Positions 7,412 through 14,680 of a stretch of DNA of 64,000 nt are shown here, in pieces. Each line of letters starts with the position of its first letter. The stretch's first letter is position 1. Below the pieces are notes generated by a model, which worked only from the letters and a program-made list of their open reading frames with translations, was not told where the DNA came from and searched no databases. The stretch is taken from positions 1-64,000 of the forward strand of contig BDTW01000044.1 of assembly GCA_002897735.1 (NCBI GenBank), written 5' to 3'. The stretch comes from a bacterium BMS3Bbin13 (GTDB lineage: Bacteria; Pseudomonadota; Gammaproteobacteria; 21-64-14). A program made the position numbers and the translations under genes.

Positions 7412-7462
7412 ATGGAACCCACCGCATGCTCGAAGAACCGCTCGAACCCACCCGGGATCTGA
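7412..7462 (+). other. 16-codon upstream ORF overlapping the co-polymerase start
   Basis: ATG at 7412, six bases after GGAGGAG, opens a 16-codon frame (MEPTACSKNRSNPPGI) that stops at 7460-7462, 36 bases inside the co-polymerase gene. The co-polymerase ATG (7426) has no site of its own. Either this is a leader peptide that couples translation, or a frame-shifted original N-terminus. Confidence 0.4.
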
Positions 7463-9219
7463 GGGATTACCTGGACGTCCTGCGTCGCCGCAGGCGGCCG
7501 ATGCTCATCGTCGTCGTGCTGCTGTTCGCGGCTGCGGCGCTGGCGGCCGTGCTGTGGCCGCCGACCTATCAGTCCACGGGCACTATCCTGATCCAGGAGC
7601 AGGAGGTCCCGCCGAACCTGGTGCAGTCCACGGTCACCAGCTACGCTATGCAGCGCGTGCAGGTGATCACCCAGCGGGTGATGACGCGTGCGAACCTGGT
7701 CAGGTTGATCGACAAGTACCATCTCTACGCCGACCGGCGGGATACCGACACCACCGAGCAGCTCGTCGATCGCATGCGCAAGGATATCGGCGTGCAGCCG
7801 ATCAGCGCCGACGTCATCGATCCGCGCACCGGCCAGCCCACCAAGGCGACGATCGCATTCACGCTCTCCTTCGAGGGTTCCAGCCCCGGCAAGGTGCAGC
7901 GCGTCGCCAATGAACTGACCTCGCTCTACTTGGCCGAGAACATCAAGACCCGGACCGAGAAGGCGACCGATGCCTATTCGTTTCTGCGCGGCGAGGCCAA
8001 GCGCCTGAAGGCCCATCTCAACAAGCTCGACCAGAAAATCGCCACGCTCGAGCAGCACAATCTCAACCGCCTGCCGCAGGTGCAGGATGTGAATCTGCAG
8101 CTCGTGGCGCGCGCGGACCGCGACCTGACCGATAGCGAGACCCAGATCCGCGCGTTCGAAGGCCAGCGCGTCTACCTGATGGGCCAGCTCGCGGGCATGA
8201 ATCCGTATACGCCGCTGGCCGGTGCCAATGGCCGGCCGGCCCTGGAACCGGTCGAGCAGTTGCGGCTGCTGCGCAGCCAGTACGTCAATGCCAGCGCGGA
8301 GTACGGCGCGCGGTACCCGGATGTCGTCCGCCTGCGCCGGCAGATCAAGGCGCTGGAGAAGAAGACCGGCCTGCCGCCGGACGTGGACGAGCAGAAGGCC
8401 GAACTGCGGCGGGCCCGGCTCGAACTGACGCGGGATCAGGCGAAGTATTCCGATCGCTACCCGGACGTGGTGCGCCTGAAGAAGAAGGTGACGGCACTGG
8501 AGGCGGCGATCGCCAAGGCCGGCAAGTCCGGGAAGGGTGCGGGCGCCGCTTCTGCGAACGCCTCCGCGGGGGCCTCCGCGAAACCGACCAACCCGGCCTA
8601 CATCACCCTCAAGGCGCAGCTCGATCGCGTCGACAGCCAAGTGAAGGCCTACCGCTTGCAGGCCGTGCGGCTCAAGGCCAAGATCACGCGCATCGACAAG
8701 CGCCTCATGGAGACCCCGGAGGTCGCGCGGCGCTACGAGGCGCTGCGCCTGGATCGCAACGCCACCGCCAAGCAGTACCAGCTCTTGCTGGCCAAGCAGA
8801 CCGACGCGGCTATCGCACAGCAGCTCGAGCAGGACCAGAAGGGCGAGCGTTTCGTGTTGATCGATCCGCCGCAGTTGCCGGAGCGCCCGATCGAGCCCAA
8901 CCGCCTGGCGATCCTGCTGCTCGGGTTCGTGCTCTCGCTGGGCGGCGGGGTGGGGACGGCCGCGACCCTGGAATCCATGGACCGCTCGGTGCGCGGGGTG
9001 AAGGGCGTCGTGGCGATCCTCGAGGCGCCCCCGCTCGCGGCGATCCCCTACATGGAGAACGAGGCGGACCAGGCCCGGCGGCGGCACCGGCGGCGGATGA
9101 CGTGGATCGCGTGGATCGCGGTGATCGTGGCGGCGTTGCTGCTGGTGCAGTTCTTCTGGATACCGCTGGACGTGCTCTGGTTCCGGGTGCTCAACAAGTT
9201 CAACGGCACCTTCGGTTGA
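7426..9219 (+). CDS. Wzz/GNVR-type polysaccharide co-polymerase (chain-length determinant)
   Basis: 597 residues. Membrane segment 1 is at about 26-44, a long coiled-coil periplasmic part follows, membrane segment 2 at about 493-514 after the PxxPxxP-like LPERPIEPNR, and an extra hydrophobic C-terminal segment at about 560-590. The coiled coil has an internal repeat: RYPDVVRLRRQIKALE and again RYPDVVRLKKKVTALE, the GNVR signature. An Ala/Gly linker (AGAASANASAGASA) separates the parts. It sets EPS chain length with the kinase encoded next. Oddly, the best ribosome site (GGAGGAG, 7400-7406) serves an ATG at 7412 in another frame, 14 bp upstream. Confidence 0.88.
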   Translation: MLEEPLEPTRDLRDYLDVLRRRRRPMLIVVVLLFAAAALAAVLWPPTYQSTGTILIQEQEVPPNLVQSTVTSYAMQRVQVITQRVMTRANLVRLIDKYHLYADRRDTDTTEQLVDRMRKDIGVQPISADVIDPRTGQPTKATIAFTLSFEGSSPGKVQRVANELTSLYLAENIKTRTEKATDAYSFLRGEAKRLKAHLNKLDQKIATLEQHNLNRLPQVQDVNLQLVARADRDLTDSETQIRAFEGQRVYLMGQLAGMNPYTPLAGANGRPALEPVEQLRLLRSQYVNASAEYGARYPDVVRLRRQIKALEKKTGLPPDVDEQKAELRRARLELTRDQAKYSDRYPDVVRLKKKVTALEAAIAKAGKSGKGAGAASANASAGASAKPTNPAYITLKAQLDRVDSQVKAYRLQAVRLKAKITRIDKRLMETPEVARRYEALRLDRNATAKQYQLLLAKQTDAAIAQQLEQDQKGERFVLIDPPQLPERPIEPNRLAILLLGFVLSLGGGVGTAATLESMDRSVRGVKGVVAILEAPPLAAIPYMENEADQARRRHRRRMTWIAWIAVIVAALLLVQFFWIPLDVLWFRVLNKFNGTFG

Positions 9220-9237
9220 GGCGGGGGTCCCCCGTCC

Positions 9238-9312
9238 ACGAAGTCGGCCGGGCGAGCCCGGCCCTACGGGTGGTGAGGGTTGAATTGTAGGGTGGGGCTT
9301 GCCCCGCCGGAC
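9238..9312. repeat. Two family C GC palindromes
   Basis: GTCGGCCGGGCGAGCCCGGCCCTAC at about 9242 and GTAGGGTGGGGCTTGCCCCGCC at about 9288 fill the gap between the co-polymerase and the kinase genes. Confidence 0.75.
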
Positions 9313-9353
9313 GGGGTTCATCGAGCGGAGACGGCGCGAGCTGGTCACAGACT

Positions 9354-10202
9354 ATGGAACGCATCAAAGAAGCCCTGGAGAAGGCCCGGCAGGAACGCGC
9401 GGCGGGCGGCGGCGTGGCTCCCGGCCGGGCATCGGCGCCGGCCGACCCGGCCGAGATCGTCTACAGCCGCACGCGCACCGTGCCGGTGCTGCACGGCACG
9501 CTACGCCGCAATCGCGTGATCGCGGGCTTCGACCCGAGTTCGTTCACCGACGCCTACCGCATCCTGCGTACCCAGGTCCTCAAGCGGCTGCAGAAGAACG
9601 GCTGGAACTCCGTCGCCGTCACCAGCCCCGGCGCCCACGAGGGCAAGACCCTGACCGCGATCAATCTGGCCATCAGCCTGGCCATGGAGGTCAATTCCAC
9701 GGTCCTGCTGGTCGATGCCAATCTGCGCGCCCCCCGCGTGCATGAATTCTTCGGGCTGCCGGCCGAGCCCGGTCTCGCCGACTACCTGCGCACCGATACC
9801 CCGCTGGAAGAGATCCTGGTCCATCCGGCCGACATCGGGCGCTTCGTGATCCTGCCCGGCGGGCGGCCGTTGCTCGATTCGGCGGAGATGCTCAACTCGC
9901 CGAAGATGACCCGGCTGGTCGAGGAACTCAAGCGCCGCTATCCGACCCGCATCGTGATCTTCGATCTGGCGCCGCTGCTGAGCGCCGCCGATGCGCTGGC
10001 CTTCGCCCCCTACGTCGATGCCGCCTTGCTGGTGGTCGAGGACGGCGCCACCGGGACCGAGGAGCTGGAGCGCGCGGTCGGGCTGCTCAAGGACACGCAG
10101 TTGATCGGCACGGTGCTCAACAAGGCGCAACACGGTCCGGGCGAGGACGACGGGGAACCCCGCAGGGGCCGGCTGCGCCGCCTGTTCGCCGGCGGCACCT
10201 GA
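9354..10202 (+). CDS. CpsD/CapB-like BY-kinase (XrtA-associated autokinase type)
   Basis: 282 residues with the bacterial tyrosine kinase ATPase fold: P-loop SPGAHEGKTLT (91-101), Walker A' VLLVDANLR (117-125), Walker B IVIFDLAPLL. These kinases bind the co-polymerase and control EPS length. The start MERIKEALEKARQER is the usual XrtA-autokinase opening. No tyrosine cluster is seen at the C-terminus (it ends RRGRLRRLFAGGT), so phosphorylation may lie elsewhere or be lost. Two bases separate it from the next gene. Confidence 0.85.
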   Translation: MERIKEALEKARQERAAGGGVAPGRASAPADPAEIVYSRTRTVPVLHGTLRRNRVIAGFDPSSFTDAYRILRTQVLKRLQKNGWNSVAVTSPGAHEGKTLTAINLAISLAMEVNSTVLLVDANLRAPRVHEFFGLPAEPGLADYLRTDTPLEEILVHPADIGRFVILPGGRPLLDSAEMLNSPKMTRLVEELKRRYPTRIVIFDLAPLLSAADALAFAPYVDAALLVVEDGATGTEELERAVGLLKDTQLIGTVLNKAQHGPGEDDGEPRRGRLRRLFAGGT

Positions 10203-10204
10203 TC

Positions 10205-11206
10205 ATGTACGAGGCCTTCTACGGCTTCCGCGAAAAGCCCTTTTCGCTGCTCCCCGATCCGAGCTTCCTGTTTCTGAGTGCCAAGCACCGGATGGCCCTG
10301 GTGCTGCTGGAATACGGCCTGATGAACCAGGCCGGGTTCACGGTCATCAGCGGCGGCATCGGTACCGGCAAGACCACCCTCATCCGCCATCTGCTCAACA
10401 ACCTCGACCGCGACACCACGGTCGGGCTGATCTCCAATACCCACCGCTCCTTCGGTGACCTGCTGCAGTGGATCATGCTCGCCTTCAAACTCGACGATCA
10501 GGGGATGGACAAGGTCGGGCGCTACCGCGCCTTTGTCGATTTCATGATCCGCGAGTACGCGCACAACCGCCGCACCGTCCTGATCGTCGACGAGGCCCAG
10601 AACATGGCCCCGGAGACGCTCGAGGAACTGCGCATGCTCTCCAACGTCAACGCCGACAAGGACCAGGTCCTGCAGGTGATCCTGGTCGGCCAGCCCGGGC
10701 TGCGCGCCACCCTGCGCCGCCCCGATCTGGAGCAGTTCGCACAACGCATCGCCGTGGACTACGACCTCGAACCCCTGGAGATGCATGAGACGCGCGACTA
10801 CATCCGTCACCGCATCGAGGTCGCCAGCGGCGATCCGGGGCTGTTCGACGAGGACGCCTGCGCCGCGGCGCACGAGGCGGGCCGCGGTGTGCCGCGCCTG
10901 GTCAACCTGATCTGCGACACGGCGCTGGTCTACGGCTACGCGGAGCAGGCCGAACGGATCAGCGCCGCCCTGGTGCGCGAGGTGGTGCGCGATAAGCGCA
11001 AGGGCGGCTTGTTTCCGGGGGGCGAGCCCGAGTCGCCGCCGTCGCCCGCACCTCGGGAAGCGCCGCCACCCATCGCTCCGGCCGCGGTGACCCCCGTGGA
11101 CCCGCCCGCCGCCGTGCCCCGGGATCCCCGGAACGTCCTGGAAGAGGCCCCCGGGAGCGGCGCGGAACCGGACTCGACGCCGGACGAAAAAAAAAATTAT
11201 CGGTAG
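10205..11206 (+). CDS. ExeA/GspA-like AAA ATPase of the EPS locus
   Basis: 333 residues starting MYEAFYGFREKPFSLLPDP, the standard opening of XrtA-associated/ExeA-type ATPases. Walker A GGIGTGKTT (50-58), Walker B TVLIVDEAQNM (124-134), sensor QRIAVDYDLEPL. The tail from residue about 275 is Pro/Glu-rich and disordered. The gene ends in a run of ten A residues (11187-11196) four codons before its stop, and the downstream frame begins on the overlapping bases. It probably powers or organises assembly of the export machine. Confidence 0.85.
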   Translation: MYEAFYGFREKPFSLLPDPSFLFLSAKHRMALVLLEYGLMNQAGFTVISGGIGTGKTTLIRHLLNNLDRDTTVGLISNTHRSFGDLLQWIMLAFKLDDQGMDKVGRYRAFVDFMIREYAHNRRTVLIVDEAQNMAPETLEELRMLSNVNADKDQVLQVILVGQPGLRATLRRPDLEQFAQRIAVDYDLEPLEMHETRDYIRHRIEVASGDPGLFDEDACAAAHEAGRGVPRLVNLICDTALVYGYAEQAERISAALVREVVRDKRKGGLFPGGEPESPPSPAPREAPPPIAPAAVTPVDPPAAVPRDPRNVLEEAPGSGAEPDSTPDEKKNYR

Positions 11207-11523
11207 TGATCGCCTCGGATTCGGGGATCCGCCGCGACCGGCTGCGCCTCATGCTCGACGAGTGTGGAATACACGTGGCCGACGTCGTTCCCCTGGACGG
11301 TGCGGCGCTGAAGAGCGCTATGTCGCAGGCCGCGGACTTCGTGCTGATCGATCTCGACGAGGCCTGCGCGGAGAAGCTGGACCCGCTGCTGAACGCGGTG
11401 GAGACCCTCGGCGTGCCGGTGCTGTTCAACGACGGCTCGGACCCGATCCCGCCCGCGGACGGCGCCGAATCCGAACTCGGCCGCCGCATCCACCTCAAAC
11501 TAACCCCCCGGGGTCAGGCTTGA
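11206..11523 (+). CDS. Pseudo-receiver (ChpB N-terminal-like) protein
   Basis: 105 residues: VIASDSGIRRDRLRLMLDECG, then ADFVLIDLDEACAEKLDPLL and VPVLFNDGSD. The pattern of strand, helix and the LFNDG segment matches the pseudo-receiver head of ChpB-type methylesterases; no catalytic domain follows. The GTG start (11206) overlaps the ATPase stop and has no ribosome site. The homology continues upstream in the -1 frame (KKLSV VIASDS) into the A10 run, so the protein may be made as a frameshift fusion with the ATPase. Function unknown; context suggests EPS regulation. Confidence 0.5.
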   Translation: MIASDSGIRRDRLRLMLDECGIHVADVVPLDGAALKSAMSQAADFVLIDLDEACAEKLDPLLNAVETLGVPVLFNDGSDPIPPADGAESELGRRIHLKLTPRGQA

Positions 11524-11900
11524 CATATGGGCATTCGCTGCTTTGGAAATGGAAGGCTTGCCCCCGGAGTAGGGGACTGGCCGTACTGGCGCGTACTTGG
11601 ACTCCAGCCGTTCAAGCCGGTCCGGGCCGTTCCCCGTAGCCTGGATGAAGCGAAGCGTAATCCGGGGATGGGGTACCGCTCTTTCCCGGATTTCGGCCTT
11701 CGGCCTGCATCCAGGCTACATGTTCCCCGGGGTGGAAATGGAAGGCTTGGCCCGGAGTAGGGGACTGACCGTAATGGCGCGTACTTGAGTTCTGGGCGTT
11801 CAAACCGCCGCCGAGCTGTTCTCCGTAGCCTGGATGAAGCGAAGCGTAATCCGGGGATGGCGTGCCGCGCTCTCCCGGATTTCGGCCTTCGGCTTGGATT
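11513..11900. repeat. 189-bp imperfect tandem duplication carrying family D elements
   Basis: GGAAATGGAAGGCTTG at 11545 and again at 11734 open two units 189 bp apart. Each holds GGAGTAGGGGACTG, a GCGTACTTG segment and a family D element (GTAGCCTGGATGAAGCG ... CCCGGATTTCGGCCTTCGGC). The second unit is cut at about 11897 where a family A arm begins. A separate 22-base motif, GGGGTCAGGCTTGACATATG, overlaps the 3' end of the pseudo-receiver gene (11512-11529) and recurs at 21069. No gene is present between 11524 and 12011. Confidence 0.75.
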
Positions 11901-11950
11901 CAAGGGGTCAGCGGCTTGGATTCAAGGGGTCAGAGTACTTGAATCCCCTT
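11900..11950. repeat. Unpaired family A arms
   Basis: ATTCAAGGGGTCAG at about 11894 and a fuller arm ATTCAAGGGGTCAGAGTACT at about 11924 occur in direct orientation with no inverted partner, ending 3 bp before the relB -35. Confidence 0.65.
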
Positions 11951-11952
11951 TC

Positions 11953-11990
11953 TTGACCGATGTTCTGTCTGTAGCTACAATGAGGCTACA
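11953..11990 (+). promoter_or_regulatory. relB promoter and operator
   Basis: TTGACC (11953-11958), 17 bases, TACAAT (11976-11981): a near-consensus sigma-70 promoter. An inverted repeat TGTAGC (11970-11975) / GCTACA (11985-11990) straddles the -10, suiting repression by a RelB/DinJ ribbon-helix-helix protein. Confidence 0.65.
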
Positions 11991-12011
11991 TCGATTCGGA
12001 GAGGCATTGCC

Positions 12012-12275
12012 ATGGCTGTCCCCGCTGATGCCGTTGTTCGCGCTCGCATTGATACCGCCACCAAGGAACGTGCCGCCGCCGCTCTGGAAGCCATGGGGCT
12101 TTCCATCTCCGACGCAATTCGCTTGTTGATGGTGCGCATCGCCGAGGAGCAGCGTTTCCCGTTCGACGTGAAAGTGCCGAATGCCGCGACCCGCAAGGCC
12201 ATTTCCGAGCTTAATCAGGGCAAAGGCAAGCGGTTCAAGTCCGCCCGTGAGCTGTTCAAGGATTTGGGTATCTGA
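12012..12275 (+). CDS. RelB/DinJ-family antitoxin
   Basis: 87 residues with the ribbon-helix-helix DinJ fold: VVRARIDTATKERAAAALEA followed by GLSISDAIRLLMVRIAEEQR, then a toxin-binding tail ending KRFKSARELFKDLGI. GGAGAGG lies 8 bp before the ATG. It would bind its promoter and the toxin encoded 4 bp downstream, but that toxin gene is frameshifted, so the antitoxin is likely an orphan. Confidence 0.88.
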   Translation: MAVPADAVVRARIDTATKERAAAALEAMGLSISDAIRLLMVRIAEEQRFPFDVKVPNAATRKAISELNQGKGKRFKSARELFKDLGI

Positions 12276-12279
12276 ATAC

Positions 12280-12551
12280 GTGCGGATCCCGATCCGCTCC
12301 AGCCAGTTCAAACGCGATGTGAAGCGGGCCGGGAAGCGTGGCAAAGATATCGACAAGCTCCGCTCGTTGCTGAGTCTGCTGATCGAGGAAAGACCATTGC
12401 CGCAGGAATACCTTGATCCCCGCTAAAAGGCGTCTGGAGAGACTTTCGCGATGCGCACATCGAATCAGACTGGTTGCTGATCTACCGAGTAACCGGCGAC
12501 GAGTTACATCTGGCACGCACTGGCACGCATGCGGACCTCTTCGAGGAATAG
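12280..12551 (+). pseudogene. yafQ: YafQ-family mRNA interferase, broken by a 1-base deletion
   Basis: From the GTG at 12280 the frame reads RIPIRSSQFKRDVKRAGKRG to LPQEYLDPR and stops at TAA. The +1-shifted frame continues PLKGVWRDFRDAHIESDWLL, then YRVTGDELHLARTGTHADLF and ends TAG at 12549-12551. YafQ proteins have D-H-P-L-K-G here; losing the A of the His codon (GATCACCCG to GATCCCCG) gives exactly the observed sequence. The catalytic C-terminal half with its His residues is therefore out of frame. Confidence 0.82.
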
Positions 12552-12639
12552 CTTTATTCTCCCGACCTGCTGCTTTCCCTCCCAACCCCATCCTCCGACA
12601 CCCGGTTGGGCCGCAAACGGGCTCATTGGTTGGCACGGA

Positions 12640-12724
12640 TTCAAGGGGTCAGAGTACTTGAAATCTCCAGCGACAACGCAAGAAGTCGGCGCAGTTGGAA
12701 TTTCAAGTACTCTGACCCCTTGAA
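12640..12724. repeat. Paired REP-like inverted repeat, family A, copy 3
   Basis: Arms ATTCAAGGGGTCAGAGTACT (from 12640) and its complement (to 12724) flank a 35-bp core. The right arm supplies the last codons and the stop of cysQ. Confidence 0.85.
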
Positions 12725-13551
12725 TCCCCCTCCGGCGGCAGGTAGCGCGCCCAATCGTGGCCCGGGTCTCCGACTGCCAGAAAGCACGGGTTGAGGAGCG
12801 ATTCCTTGGTGTTGTAGCGCAACGGGCGCAGCGCCAGATCGGTGATGCGCCCGCCGGCCTCGTCTACGATGCAGTGCGCCGCGGCGGTGTCCCATTCGGA
12901 GGTCGGGCCGAGCCGCGGATACAGGTCGGCACGACCCTCCGCCACCAGGCAGAACTTGAGCGAGCTGCCCATGCCGATCAGCTCGTAGTCACCGATCCGT
13001 TCGAGCAGGCGCTCCAGGGACGGGCTACGGTGCGAGCGACTGCCGGCGATGGTGATGCGCCCGGCGGGTCGCGGTCGCGTGTGCAGGCGCTCGGGACGGC
13101 CACCCGGCGACTGGCGCCAAGCGCCGTGTCCGCGGGCGGCCCAATAGCTCGCCCCGCCCACCGGGGCGTGGACCACTCCGAGCACCGATTCGTGTCCCGC
13201 GATCAGGGCGATGTTGACGGTGAATTCTCCGTTGCGCTTGACGAATTCGCGGGTGCCGTCGAGGGGGTCCACGAGCCAGTAACACGGCCACGCGGCGCGC
13301 TCGGCAAACGGCTGTTGCGCGGATTCCTCGGAGAGCACCGGCACTTGCGGCGTGAGGCGCGCCAGCCCGTCGAGGATCGTATGGTGCGCGGCCATGTCCG
13401 CCGCGGTGAGCGGCGAGTCGTCCGCCTTGTGCTCCACGCCGAAGTCGGTGGCATAGACCTCGAGGATCCGCCGGCCCGCCTCGCGCGCGAGTTCCCGAAG
13501 CGGATCGAGTAGTGCGCCGGGGTCCGTGATGGGACAGCCCTCGGCAGACAT
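12703..13551 (-). CDS. cysQ: 3'(2'),5'-bisphosphate nucleotidase CysQ
   Basis: 282 residues of the inositol-monophosphatase fold that hydrolyses PAP/PAPS in sulfate assimilation. Metal-site motifs are present: SEES (about residue 88), WLVDPLDGTREF, and WDTAAAHCIVDEAGG near the C-terminus. The natural protein ends about ARYLPPEG; the last residues DSRGQST and the TGA come from the family A repeat that has inserted there. ATG 13551 (MSAEGCPITDP) is preferred over an in-frame GTG at 13572. No clear ribosome site. Confidence 0.9.
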   Translation of the reverse strand: MSAEGCPITDPGALLDPLRELAREAGRRILEVYATDFGVEHKADDSPLTAADMAAHHTILDGLARLTPQVPVLSEESAQQPFAERAAWPCYWLVDPLDGTREFVKRNGEFTVNIALIAGHESVLGVVHAPVGGASYWAARGHGAWRQSPGGRPERLHTRPRPAGRITIAGSRSHRSPSLERLLERIGDYELIGMGSSLKFCLVAEGRADLYPRLGPTSEWDTAAAHCIVDEAGGRITDLALRPLRYNTKESLLNPCFLAVGDPGHDWARYLPPEGDSRGQST

Positions 13552-13814
13552 TACGCCACCCGTGCCCGGCACGGCCGGGACAGGACTTCTGTACGGCGGA
13601 TCTGCGCGATGAACGGCATCATGTGTGTATCCTCGAAGAGGGCAGTGTAACGGCCGGCCGGCCCGCGCGCCAGCGGCTGCGGCGATGGCGCGGCGCGGCC
13701 GCCGGCGGGATAATGAAACTCAGGTATGCGCATTGCGCCCTACCGGGTTTGCTCAATACTGAACGAATGGCAGTCCGGATGAAGTGTGGCGGAACCCGGG
13801 GACGGTGCTGTACG

Positions 13815-13942
13815 GGTCCCCGGATTTCGGCCTTCGGCCTGCATCCGGGCTACGTGGGTGTGGGTCCCCGGATGGAGTTCAAGGGGTCGGAGTACTTGAA
13901 TTTCAAGTACTCCGACCTCTTGAACTCTCTGACCCCTTGAAC
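13815..13942. repeat. Family D half-element and a compact family A pair
   Basis: CCCGGATTTCGGCCTTCGGCCTGCATCCGGGCTAC lies at 13819-13853 (family D). At 13877-13942 a family A arm TTCAAGGGGTCGGAGTACTT is joined to its complement with almost no core, followed by a further partial arm TCTGACCCCTTGAA. Together they fill the divergent gap between cysQ and yrfG. Confidence 0.75.
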
Positions 13943-13961
13943 TCTGCAAAGGAACCCTCGG

Positions 13962-14654
13962 ATGCCGGACTGGTCCCGAATCGACACCGTGTTGCTCGAC
14001 ATGGACGGCACGTTGCTGGATCTGCACTTCGACAATCAGTTCTGGCTCGAACACGTGCCGCTGCGCTTCGCCGAGCGCCACGGACTCACCGTGGAGCAGG
14101 CCAAAACGGAACTCTATCCGCGCTTCCGGCGGGTGGAGGGGACGATGGCTTGGTACTGCGTGGACCACTGGACCGGCGAGCTGGGTCTCGATATCGCCGC
14201 CCTCAAGGAGGAACTGCGCGAGCTGATCGCGGTGCGCCCGCGTGTGCCCGAGGTGCTCGACGAGCTGCGCGCGCGCGGCAAGCGCTTGGTGCTGGTGACC
14301 AACGCCCACGGCAAGAGCCTGGCCATCAAGATGCGTTGCACGGGCCTCGGGAGGCACCTCGACGCGGTGATCTGCGCCCACGATCTGGGTCACCCCAAGG
14401 AACAGGCACCGTTCTGGGCGCGGTTACAGGCGCGTGAGCCCTACGAGCCGCACCGCACCTTGATGGTCGACGACAGCCTGCCGGTGCTACGCGCCGCCCG
14501 GCGTAGCGGCATCGCGCACCTGCTCGCCGTGCGCCGCCCCGACAGCCATGCCCCGGCGCGCGAGATCGAGGAGTTCCCGGCGGTGGATTCGTTCGGTGAT
14601 CTGTTGCCGGTAACGGGGGCGGCCCGGGAGCCCGCCGGATTCATAGGTTCGTAA
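13962..14654 (+). CDS. yrfG: GMP/IMP nucleotidase (HAD family)
   Basis: 230 residues. HAD motif I is DMDGTLLDL (nucleophile Asp13, Asp15), followed by HFDNQFWLEHVPLRFA, which is specific to the YrfG group; motif II VTNAH and motif III/IV LGHPKEQ...LMVDDSLPVL follow. YrfG dephosphorylates purine monophosphates in the cytoplasm. It converges on the YkgJ-type gene with a 26-bp gap. Confidence 0.88.
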   Translation: MPDWSRIDTVLLDMDGTLLDLHFDNQFWLEHVPLRFAERHGLTVEQAKTELYPRFRRVEGTMAWYCVDHWTGELGLDIAALKEELRELIAVRPRVPEVLDELRARGKRLVLVTNAHGKSLAIKMRCTGLGRHLDAVICAHDLGHPKEQAPFWARLQAREPYEPHRTLMVDDSLPVLRAARRSGIAHLLAVRRPDSHAPAREIEEFPAVDSFGDLLPVTGAAREPAGFIGS

Positions 14655-14680
14655 CGAGGCGAATTGCGCTCTACGGATCC

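Noticed and set aside
7342-9348. A 668-codon reverse frame opposite the co-polymerase
   Set aside because: Shadow of a strongly coding coiled-coil gene.
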